64,000 nt of DNA from Corbicula japonica. Its lineage: Eukaryota; Mollusca; Bivalvia; Venerida; Cyrenidae. The notes beneath the pieces were generated by a model that worked only from the letters and a program-made list of their open reading frames with translations, made no database searches and was not told the origin of the DNA. Position 1 is the first letter of the stretch; each line of letters begins with the position of its first letter. Positions 37,601-50,199 of the stretch are shown here, one piece after another. The stretch covers positions 930,001-994,000 of the forward strand of contig JAZAYU010000010.1 of the NCBI GenBank assembly GCA_038501625.1. The letters run 5' to 3'. Both the position numbers and the translations under genes were made by a program.

Positions 37601-40359
37601 TAGTCTGACCTTAATGTTTGTTTCCTCAGTTGAATAAATCATTAAAACCATACGTTTTATTCAATTTTCAAAAAGTGCTAATTCTATGTTATTTCAGTCA
37701 TAAATGTATTCAAACTTAATTTTGAGCTTACGGATTTCATATATTAGTTTTTTAAAGCTAAATAGGATCTTACATTGTTCGAAAGAACCACAACAACGAA
37801 GGTTAAAACAGGAAAAAATATTAAGTTAACGAACACAAATGCCTGTTTTATTAATATTTTGACGTAACAGTGTACTCCCTTAAGGGTACTATCAGATACT
37901 CAAGAAATTGCAGTGTCTTTGTCAGTTTTAATATTTTTATTTTTATTTGTGTTCAAATTGGCATTATAAATTTAAAATAGTGATGACAAAAACATACAAG
38001 CCAGTTTCCTAACCAGTGTTCGACTAGAAAACAATAAAAGTAAACAGACGATTAAATATCGGTCATCTAGAACGGTCTTCGGCCCCAGCGTTGTTCATTC
38101 ATTTGATCGGTTCATGAACAATATACTCTTTGTCTTTCTCATTTTCCACAAGAATTAACTAAAATACTGTGCTGAAGATTAAAAAACTGAAATTTGAAAT
38201 CAGTCTTAAATCTCAAGCATCTGATAGGCTGAAATGGCGACCAGTCTGGTTTCCATTCTCAGGTTTATCATCTCAAGACCTGATGTAATTAATCTCTTGT
38301 GTTTTTTCTTCTATTTTAACACAAAATATCGCATTCCCTTTGGATCCTCTTTGACTTTATGGTTTATCTTCTGTAATATCATTGTCTGGTAAAACATCTC
38401 TAGAACGTCTTGAAATATAGAAAATTGTTTATATTCCGACTGACATTCTAATGATTTCCATAATTCCATAATTGAGAACATAACTGTCTTGTCTGACAAA
38501 TATCTTTGAGCCAAAATCTCATCCTTTTGCCAATTTCCAACGGCAAAAGCAGTGGAGAAGAAAATTTAAGAAATTGAATCATCCCCTTCACTGGACTTCT
38601 TCTTGAACAATGAGGGTATTCTTAGGAAATATTGCAGTAGCCGGTTTTCCACATACAGGTGCCCATTCATTATCTTGTGGCGCCTTAAACTTGGCGATAG
38701 GCTTTTTGTATGAACTTTGGCGAGAAACGTTTCCGTCTCCAAGCTTTAGTATTTATTTTTGAAATCATTTGTCCTTTAGAACTTAACTTATGTTCCTACT
38801 TATTTTTCTTTTATCATACATAATTTATTTAAACCCCTTTGTAATGCAATTTGTTAGTTTTAAACGTGCATCTGTTCTACCTAATTTTGCTTATTTACAT
38901 ACAAAAATACGTCTAATGTAAAATTTGCTTTAAGTTGTCTTATAACAAATTCCGACTTTTGCAAGTATTGTTTTAAAAATGTCGAAAAGACCTTAACCCT
39001 AAAGTTAATCCGCAAAATTTCACGTTGCAATCATTAGTATTATATGAAACCTGCTTATGTACTTTGATCTTGGATATTTATAATTTATCTTTTAATGATA
39101 ATTTCCGAGCACTTGTCACCCTTAGTACATTTTTATATATTAGGTTTTTCTTGTAATACATTTTCATTCTATTCAGTTCTATTCAAATATCTACAAATGA
39201 TTGTAGTAAATTCTTGAGCTCAAGTTTCCATTTTGGTAAACTGCCAGCTGTAATTGTATTCAACTTCGCTGAACAGTCAACAACCTATTTACAATGAAAT
39301 ACGACAATTTATTGCATCATCACTGTAAGAAACATTTCATTGAACTAAGCATCAACATCCCTGATTCCTTCACAGAGTCTATGTTAAAATATGAATTGCC
39401 ATTTACTGAAACAAAGACAATTAAATATTCAAAAATGTGTTATATTTCATTGACATACAAATGGGGGTCGTACGCGCGGAAAAATGGAACCCATTTACCA
39501 GTATATGGGAAAATTAATTAAATGAACTTTTTACATGCCAACGTCAAATTACTTGTGCGATTCAGCCCAGACCTTTAGAAATTCTTCATGTTTCCTATGA
39601 CAACGAATGGCTGAATTAAAGACATTTTTACCTTTCATTTAACAAACTGAATCATTCTTGACGGGCCAAATCGAGAAGCGGAATATCCAATAGTTGCTAT
39701 GCCGGTGAACTTGTACGCAAATCTAAGGGTCCCAAAGCCTGACACTCGAAAGCAGAATGTCTAAGGACGAAGCTCATTCCCCTATAATATCAATTGTTCC
39801 TAACAAGTGACCAAAGGAGGGAGAAATACTTCAATATCGCCCCATATGGCAGAATTTTGACTTCGGCCTACAGCCTTCATTTGCGAGATTTCACGGGATT
39901 TAGAAAATTGGGCATAAAAGAAGATGAAGTCATTAGTGAGATTAAAGATGTCTCAACACTTCTTAGACGTGTAGGACAAATTGTAATGCAAACAATTTGA
40001 AGAGCTGACAAACAGCGATACAAGCAATGATCTAGTTATATGGTGTCAAAGTAAACACAGACATGATGCGGACGATTTTTGTCTTGAAATGTGATGCGGA
40101 CGATTTTGTCTTGAAATGAATAAAAATAACACGAAATGACCGTTTTTATCGTACACTTTGTACCAAGACAACTTATACTTGTTTTGTGATACTAGAACCT
40201 GTTGGGGCAAGTGTGAGGTTGGTGAACCCTAGAACCTGGTTTAAACCCCCAGTGGCAATTTGTTTTGCCACTGACCGTTCTAAGGCGGTATCCCCAAAGG
40301 TTCTCTTCTTCGTTAATTGTTTGTGGCATCCTATTTGAATTGACATACATAAAAAACAT

Positions 40360-40428
<69 letters not shown>

Positions 40429-43400
40429 CTCTCTCTTCCTCTCTTCTTTTTCGCTTCCTGATATGCATATATTACTTTTTTGTAAACTTTGAAAATCTGA
40501 AAATCTCTTATACGTTCTTATTATCAATACTTTTAATACACATCCTAAAGTATAATAGATATTATGGATGCACCTATAATCGTCTACATAAAAATGCCCG
40601 TTTCTATCGTAAACTTTGTAAAATTTGAAAAATCATAAACTCGTTCTTGTTATCAAACCTATTAAAACACATTATAGATACACATATACTGCGGATGAAT
40701 ATTATCTTATATTTTTGGACATAAAATTTCGTTGTTTTCCAATCGACATCATTTTCAGGGGTTCTTAAATTAGTTGATCAATTTTTTAAAACAACTTGTA
40801 TGTTCGAATTCTACATTTTGTGGTGATTTTAAAAATCCACGAAAATTATAAAACAATATCTGGAGGTAAAGTATGGATGCCCTTCATTAGTATTCTGCTA
40901 ATGTTTGCAATCACAACGGGGCATCGTTTTCATTTTAAGTTTTAGTTTTTATTCAGAATATTGCATAAAAACCGAGATAGATTAGTTTTACCACTTTTGA
41001 AGCCTTTTCTGTTCAGGTTATTAAAATTCAGCTCTAATTGTCAAATCGCCCATCTGTCAAAGTTCTTGAACATTGAGAATTATTCTGCCTCGTTGAATTT
41101 CTTAGGACTAGTTAACGTTAAAATCGCTCTAAAATTGACATGCGAAGTCAGTTTTCCCTTATCTTGATCCAAGAACTAGAAATATGCCTTTATTCTACAG
41201 AAGTACTTCAGCATTTGTTAATTCATGATTTAGACAAGAATTTCATTTAGTTCCCTTCGCCTAACTTAACGTTACACGGCTCCCTTATGCTACTGTAATT
41301 TTATTATAATTTTGAATAAAAATATGATCACATTTATGACGGAAGTGTTTCTGGTAAATGAACATAACTTAGCATTCAATGGACATTGTACTCTTTAAAG
41401 GAGAAAAAGTATAAGCAGAAGAAACTTTAATTACTGTTTTTAATATTTTATTTATGGTACGTGTCTGCCAAGTGCCGTAAGCAGACGAGATACATTTTGG
41501 ATTTTTTTTTTCATTTTCATGCATTGTTTTGATACTGTTGATGGCTGGCATACATGAATCAAACGCAAGTTATGGCTATATTACTTAGTGCTTTGAACAT
41601 CAAATGAGAATTCAGAATACGCCACTTCGTTCAGTAGAAGAAGCATATACAAACAGACAAGAAGTAGCAAATACGGGAAAAAACATTAAAACGTGTGATC
41701 TTATTGAATGATATAAGCAATTTAAACTGAAAAGAAGTGTTAAGAACGGAACTGCAACACTAAAAATTCATAAAATTGAAGTGACTTAAGAATTCCAAAA
41801 CAGGTAAAGTGCAATGAATTTAAACCAGATCACCGTTTCACCGCTACGGCGAAAATGAGATTAAACCAAAAAAATTAAATCTGGAGCTTTTTCGTTTTTT
41901 TTTAAAGAATTTTATTTAATTGGAAACTACGGCTCCTATTTAAACGACATTAGGGATTGATCGAAGTTGATAACATGCTGAAATGTTTACGGAAATATAC
42001 AAATTTCTTATCTAAAAAAGCACGTTTTTTACAAACTTGTTTTCAGTAAACTATTAACGAAATGTTCTTTTCAATTTTGGACTAATATACTAATATTCCG
42101 TGTATAATTAGACATAATAATTATTCAGTACCTATTTTATTTCAGGTATCATCAATTAATAGAGTGTTACGTAATCTCGCCACCGAAAACCAAAAAGTCA
42201 TCGGACAAGGCAGCATGTATGACAAACTGGGTCTACTGAACGGTCAAGCTTGGGCCAGACCGAATCCATGGTACCCAAACATGGGAATGCATAGTATAGG
42301 AGCCACATCATATCACCAGCCTCCACCCAGTCACATAGAGATTGATAAGAAACGTAAGTAGTAAAGAAAAAAATACAAATTTTAATTCATACCTCTATCA
42401 ATGAAATAAAAAATTAAAGATGAATGTATTCTGACTGACTTATTTACAACTGTGCATGATATTTCTATGAATTTTTCATTTTGAAAAACTTCACAAATCA
42501 TATTTCTAACATTTACCATGTATGTTCCCCATGCACATATTTTAGATCGCTTTAGTATATATTTAAACAATATATAACAAAGAAATAAATTGTTTTATTT
42601 TTTTTCTCAAAATATTTAAACTTTTATTTGCAAAATATTTATATAATGCACACAAGAATTAAACAAAATACATGATGCAGATCTTAAGCCGAAGTCTTTA
42701 TAGAAATAAATATCAATGGAATGATTAAACATATCATTTGGAATTAGGAAGTCAACATATTCAAGTTATGCAGAAAAAGAACTTCTCATACTTTAAATGC
42801 AAAAATATCAAAGTTTTAATTGATCAATAAATAAAAGAATTAATTTCATTTCCAAAATTTAATTCAACCCCAGTTCTGAGGTCATATTTTTCAATAGAAT
42901 CATCAAAGCAAATATGTGTCGCCTCTGCCGCTACCAATTATGTAACTAAATGTTTCGTCGCCAATTTGTTTGTCAAACTATCGCTTTCTTCATATCAATT
43001 GTAAATAAATCCTTATTATAGCCTCTTGAAAACGTAATATCTTTTGCATATAGTAGCATTAGGACGAACGTTTTCGACTTCTTCTTATTCAACAATAGCA
43101 TCATCCAGCACTTAAATCGGCGCAATAACAACAGACATTGTGCTATCAACGCTAAGAGTAGACTCAATTAAATTTTGTCGCCTTGAAAATTAAACAGATT
43201 AAGGAAAAGCGGTAGTACTCCAGAATTTAAATGATGAAAAACGATGAATACATTTTGAGAAAAGAAAGTTTCACGTAATTGTAGCGTTGGAGTCAGTCTG
43301 TCTGTATGCCTTTTCACGTCTTTAACTAATCCTTTCCTATAAATACATCATCAAAATGACTTGTATTCATCTCTTACGCGAGAAGATGCAATTTACATGA

Positions 43401-46400
43401 AACTTTATTTTTCCGTATTAGTAAATTTCGTCAAACAAGCGCGTATTTCATAAAGTTCATATCTGGGTTTTATTATAAAAGGTATCCTATCTTCGGGTGG
43501 GGTTTTCAGTATTTTAACACAAGCTGTTACTATTTTTTCTCTAGAAACAAAATATTTCAAAACTTACGAACAAAGGGCTGTTATTCAAATATTTTGCCTT
43601 TTAACAAAACAGAAAGAAATTGAAAATGTAAACTATGTGAAAGTTCAGCTGTTAGCTCTTATAAACACAATAAACCTAGGGTGTCTTTTTCAGACTATGA
43701 CCAATAAATCTTGAAAATCATAAGGCAACACTGGTCATAACGTGGCCACTTTACTTCTTTATGTCAATGTACGTGAGTTAATAACATTATAGTCAAGTAT
43801 TTGATATTATGTATAGCACACAAAAGGTTAGCTGTCCCTAACTGACCTCCGATCGCCACTCTAGCGGCAATATTTAATAGCTAGGCACATTCTCTATGGC
43901 TATTGGGCAAACAATGGAGCACGTCATTAATACGAGTTTCCAAATATAACCCCCATTATTACATTAATTTATACGAGGCATTGCAAAATTATTATTTCCA
44001 ATTACAAAGGCATTTTAGATTCCTGGACAAAACAGAAAATTGCTAAAACTCATTTGAACCCTGAAATAGTATAGTAGGACCATCGGAAAGAACAATTTTG
44101 GGGGACTTCATCAGACAATGTTGGTAGGTCACGAAGTGAAATTACTTATTATGGAATAACTACGAACATATTAAAAAGGGACCATCCAGGACCACCATGA
44201 AGTTTGAAGCCAGATCACCTTACTTACCGTATCGTTTTTGGAGCAACACATTGTAAAGCATTTTATTTGAACTTTGTTAATTTGATGATTCAGTTTTCAT
44301 AATTGCAATTTATCACTGATGAAAAGAGATTAATGGGACCTAAAATATTATTAGTTACAGTATAAAGAATATATTTTTACAATTTTAACATATGTTGTTA
44401 TGTTATAGTAATTAGAGATATATTTCAAATTTTAAATCAAGAAGACGGTGCTGGTCACTAAATCTGCACATTGAGGTGTACAAGAATTGTTATGAAAAAG
44501 AAAAAAAGTCATTTAATAATTAAAGAAGTCATTTAATAAGAAATAGTGCAACTTTCTTGGCGATCAACACTATTTAAATAAACTGATCTTGATCGCTTCG
44601 GACTACATATTTGAGAGCGACTTCGTCTTATCATAGAGAAATTTCGAGTTTTTGTCTAGGTCTTTTAAACCTATAAACATGAACTTTGAGGAATGAGTGT
44701 TGTAAGTTTACTTATTTTAGATAGTTTTGGTTTGGCAAAATGGTTTTGACTCAATTTCAAATATGGTTTTCTCCAATATTTCGAAATTATTCAAAGTTAT
44801 TATTTTTGCAGAAATTTATAAAATAGATTTAGATTCCCACCAAGTTATAGCTATCGATATTTTATGACTGATACATGGTTGAGGTATGTTGATACATGCA
44901 TCAAGATTGCTCATTCTCTGACAAGAGACCACTTACCTGTGTATATTTCCTCTTGTTCTTGTTTATATATTATTTCACTGTTGGAAAAATATATATAATT
45001 GTATTTTTTTTAAAGTGAAACCTTTCAGAATCCACATACCACGAAGTAATTAACTAAATAGCATCAAAAAATTAAATCATGTAATGTAATATTAGAACAC
45101 GACATCAATAAAGTTTAGTGTCCTTAGAGATTAACACACACTTTCAATCTGTAATCAGAGGCAACTAAAATACATGCACGTTTATTGGCAATTAGGTTAA
45201 AAGTTGTAAACAGAACGCAAGTGAAACTAGACCCTATAATTTCAGTTTGATTACAAGGCATAGAATTATCGTCTTTCAATAAAGGCATGTAAAGAGTCTT
45301 GGAACATTCACCCAGTAAATCAGGTAAAACTCATAAAAGTTGCCCTCAACAGTCTCCTAAACCTTTTGAAGCTGAGTTTGTAAATGGTTAATACTTTAAT
45401 CATTATTTAAATTACAGAATAGAATAGCATGTTCAGTAATAATGAGAATAGAGTATCAATAGGGAAATTCATAAGGTAATACATTTGTCAATTTATTATG
45501 AATTTGTTTCATTAAAACGTAATTAAAAATCATCTTAAAGGTTTAAGTAATCGAATACAAGCATTAAATGATCATATAGAGACTCTTATCAATCAAAAAT
45601 AGAGATATTTTTATATCGGTTCCATCTGATGGCCACAATTGCTTTGCGTTGATCTAGTAGTGTATTCAACACGCAACCGATTCGTTTTCAATACTTGGTA
45701 ATTTAAAATTGTTTTAAGTTCTTTTATATAAAACAACCAACAAATCAAGTTCGAAACTTTAATTTAACTTAGTAATGTGTTTTAAGTCTAATATATTGAA
45801 TACATAAAACTACTTAGTAAAACAGTCCTTTCGAATAGAATAAACACAACTCGTCTAGTTTAAAATTTTATTTGTACGTAGTCGTCATCAGCTGTGTTTC
45901 AAAATAAGTCTGGTATATTGTATAGACATAACTAATAAATAAAAATTCCGTTCGAATAACATTAACACAACTCCAAACAAAAAACTAGTTCTAACTTGTT
46001 TATTTTTACGTAATCATGTGTTCAAAATAATTCTGTCCGCGGCACCTAGTCCCAAGTTGAGCCCACTTTTTCACGGTTATATATATCGTGAATGATTTTA
46101 CGACTGTATTTTTTATCCTGAAAATGTTTTGGCTCCTTAAAGTATTTCTCTCTTATTCTGGTTTCAGATAATGATGGAAACTCGAGTTCTGACAGTAACC
46201 ACAGTGACGGTGCAAAAGGATCTGAAAATGACGAACAAATGCGCATGCGCTTAAAAAGAAAGTTACAGAGGAATAGGACGTCATTTACAGCTTCGCAAAT
46301 TGAAGCTTTGGAAAAAGGTGAAAGCAGCGGCATGGGTTTGCTCATACCCTTTTTTTTTATCCGGGAATATTTAATTTTCATGGGAGTTTGGCCACAAAGT

Positions 46401-49400
46401 TAGAAATTATCAAGTAACAACCCTAAGACTGCCCCAAGCGATCTCTCTTCCTTAAAACGTCCAACCTTAAGGGATACCAGAAAAAACAACAACAAAATAT
46501 TTAGAGTGAAGAACTGTTAGATGCCGCTTTTATGGTTTTTATTTTATTGAATATAAGGAAATCATATCATGTAGACAATTCAAACTCATTTTAGAAGGGT
46601 GATCAAACGAATATGCAGGGAGATTCAAGATTAAACTTGAAATAGGAATACTGTATGGAACTTTAGCCACCCGTATCGCTTTGTTATAAACTTGTTCTCA
46701 ACCAATGCATTCTGCAACCATAAATCAAATCCTAATTAATGTTGTCAAATTCTCCAAGGCCTTTATCTTCGGCTCCACAAGCCAATCTTGGCGGTAAAAA
46801 AGATACACATGAATGCCTCATTATGCGATTTGGATATTGTCACCAATCATAGAGCTGGGTAGAAGTCACATATGTACAGTGCGTTATGGGTCAGAAAACT
46901 TAGCAGAATTGGAAAAGTTGAAAGGTGACCCTAACCCAGACCGATCAGATGACAGTGTATTGGACACTAGAAAGAGGAGTTCAAATAACACAGAGCATTT
47001 TATTCGTCCAGATAAAACAATGTGGATATGACAATAAAATTGGTGTCATCTGGGACGTTGAATTTTAACTTTCATCTTAGTTTGATGTAATATATAGCTT
47101 TTGAAGAAGAGTTTATTTATAATGTGCACATAAAAGTTTTGTTAATTTGACTTTTTATTGCATCAAACTCAATATTGACTGTGAAAAAAGGACTTGCACT
47201 GAAAGCCTTTATTTTTGTTGTCTGCTACTGATAACATTTTTAAAGACTAACATTATATTTCGTATGAATAAAATACAAATAACAAGATATCGCGTTGATA
47301 AAACATACATAAATTAAAATGATTAATGTAAAAATAAAATTAAAATTAATTTAATGATAATATTTCATTTCCTCGTTAATTTCAGTTGGAAAAAGGATTA
47401 CTTTGAGCATCAAGTCTATTGTTTCTTTCAACCGAAAATTTCTGCCTGCCTTTATATTTAATGAAATAAAACTATTATAGAGAAAATGACAAATTCCTGG
47501 TGGTGCAATTTCCTTTTAAAATTAATATGCTTTACAGTTATCCATTTGTTTGTTTTTAAACTAAATATGCGAACATGCGAATTTCTCTATGATTAGTCAG
47601 TCTTTGTAGTAATGACTTTTCTGGTTTGTTACCTTCAATAGTAATTAGCATTAATAACAATTCGTGAAATAATCTTTTTTATGGAAATTTCATAAATCTG
47701 CTGCACGATACCTATAAGAAACCATAACTCATATGAAGAATAACATAGTATATATCCATCAGCCTTAATTTACAGAAACCACCATTGCACGCGTCAGACA
47801 AAATATTTATTATCACAAAATTAATTCAACAAGTGTATATCTCTTCAGAGTTTGAGAGAACGCATTACCCTGATGTCTTTGCGAGAGAGCGACTTGCACA
47901 GAAAATAGATTTACCAGAAGCTAGGATACAGGTAAATTAATTCAATTATTAATAATTTGAATGAATTATTTATTTAGTTGACTTTCATTTTTTTCTGTAA
48001 TAGATGAACAGGAAACTTTGAAAGCCCTCGAACACGACAAATATGAAAATATTGCAAGCTAATTTACTGGATTTTTGTTGAATATCCGTCTTAAAAGTTC
48101 CATTTGAAAATAAATATTACCACTTTCAGTTGTAACATGCTTCAGGATATTATAATGTATAATATATATTCATGTTTTTTTTGATAAATTATTAAAGAAT
48201 TCATAATATTATACAAACTTTCCTATATGTGAACACGTGAAGTAAATCTATATTAATTCACCTAAAACTGATTTTAGATTTCATATCATTGTGTGGTTAT
48301 ATCATTTTTTTTAAATTGCAGGTTTGGTTTTCAAATCGACGTGCAAAATGGCGTCGCGAAGAAAAGTTACGCAACCAACGCCGGGATCCCGGAAACGGTT
48401 CATCACGTATCCATCCACTAAATACCGGTTTTCCGAACAGCATGTATCCAACATTACAAACAATATCACAAATGGGTTCTCCCGACCAATATAGGTAAGT
48501 TTGTTTTATTAAATAGGCAATGCTTGTTTTTTATAGTGAGTATTGGTGACATTTATAATTTTGCACGGCAAGTTTAAGTCGCCTACAATTACTGTTATAC
48601 AATGTTGTTGTTGGTTTTTATTTTACATAAGACGTGAAATAATTATTAAGATTTAGAACAGAGTAACTTTTATTTTAATACTATTACGTCTTTGGTTTAT
48701 GAAAAGCCTAAAATTTGGAAATTTATCTTATCATTTATAGATCTGCCATTTACTAGTCAAAAAACCTTTAATAGGATGGTATTTTATCAACGAACTTTGA
48801 TGCAGTTATTAATATAATTAATTGAATAACATTAATACATTCTGTTATTTTTTCAAATTTTATTTTTTTTTAAATTTATGTTGGCCATTTTTTAGCTTGG
48901 CATATAACATGATTTTATTATTACCCATCAACTCAATAAAATCAAGTCTGTGGTATTTTCTTACAGCATTTTTATTATTTCTGTAGATCTGTTAAAATCT
49001 AATTTATGATTATTCAATATTCGGATAAAAATATAATTGTTTTACACGAGTTTGGAAATTTACATTGTCATTTACTCGGATTTGCTACCCGAAGTAAACA
49101 GCAAATTCGCTTCGATCCGAACTCAAATCCTTAATAAATGCTGGTATCTGAAATACAAATGTATGCTAAATAAATTATACACATACTATTTAGAAATGTT
49201 TATCATACAATTACATTTTATTTAAATTTCTTATCTAATACAAACGAAAAGTATGACAGTAAATTATTTTATTATCTTATAATAATAAAATCATATATGG
49301 AAAGAAATTTTTTTAGTTTTACTTTAATTGACATTTTATATTGACGAAAACGGTTATTTCTGAAATTTGTACGAATAAACAATTTAATCACTTAACAAAA

Positions 49401-50137
49401 CTATTAAAATAAACATTTTATATATTTTATATATAGCAAACGTTAAAAAAAACAAAATAGCACTCAGATATATTGTCAAAATTAATACATAAAATATTAA
49501 CTGAATAAATCTGAAAAATAAGCGGAAAACTAAAAATATGTTTGGTAGTTTAAATACTGAACTTTTATCCTACAGAACATAGGTTTCATTAGCAATCTCA
49601 ACCAATTGTTTTCTGTTGCAACAGGCCAATGATAACTAACGCCATAAAAACATTATACTAAAAGAAAATATTAATAGCCTGTATCTTACCTTGGACTTTT
49701 TCAGTTCAATGCCGACTGTGCAGAATTACTCTTTGGGTAACACCATTAGCAATGTCAACCAATTGTTTTCTTTGGCAACAATTCAATTACTCATGCCTTT
49801 ACATGACTACACCATTATACCAAAAGAAAATATTAATAACATGTACCTCACCCTTGGGATTTTTCAGTGCAATGCCGACTGTGCAGAATTACTCTTTGGG
49901 TAACAGCATGCCATCGAATCCTTCATGTCTTCAGTCCTCTAGCTCACCATATTCATGCATGATACCAGGTAACTTTTTCTTCACTGTTCTTTTGAAACCA
50001 ACGGATCCAGAGGGGGTTCAGTCGGGTTGCGCAAATTTCGCGAACCCCTGTTTGAGGCAGCAATATTAAAATTTCCTGGTGATTTTGAACAGAAAATTGG
50101 AAATTATTATATAACAAACAACCCCCTTTCTCTTTTA

Positions 50138-50199
<62 letters not shown>

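Larger units (their letters stand above)
35402..42145 (+). other. Pax6: Pax6 intron 3
   Basis: A 6744-bp intron interrupting the paired domain after IPS. It holds a 55-bp tandem duplication (37131-37225), a deleted palindromic element (38171-38272), a CT microsatellite (40361-40437) and short unassigned ORFs without recognisable domains. Otherwise AT-rich sequence with nothing identifiable. Confidence 0.7.
42354..46167 (+). other. Pax6: Pax6 intron 4
   Basis: A 3814-bp intron, mostly AT-rich. It contains one GC-richer, motif-dense block (43825-43965) and, just before the acceptor, a short fragment of the ~300-bp dispersed repeat (46032-46070). No exon was recognised. Confidence 0.7.

Noticed and set aside
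39294..40000. Two short ORFs in Pax6 intron 3, considered as a nested gene or alternative exon
   Set aside because: No domain, and no splice sites that would join the paired domain in frame.
40192..40527. 111-codon minus ORF with Glu-Arg run and its plus-strand Ser-Leu counterpart
   Set aside because: Produced by the CT microsatellite.
35402..42145. Search for a vertebrate-type exon 5a or a second paired box
   Set aside because: No 42-nt 5a-like sequence or second paired domain was seen, and the intron that would hold 5a is absent.
46046..46381. 111-codon minus ORF over Pax6 exon 5
   Set aside because: Antisense shadow of the homeodomain exon; the plus-strand reading is the conserved protein.
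46813..47031. 72-codon ORF in Pax6 intron 5 followed by AATAAA, considered as a retrocopy fragment
   Set aside because: Composition is protein-like but no family was recognised and no poly(A) tail or duplication is visible.
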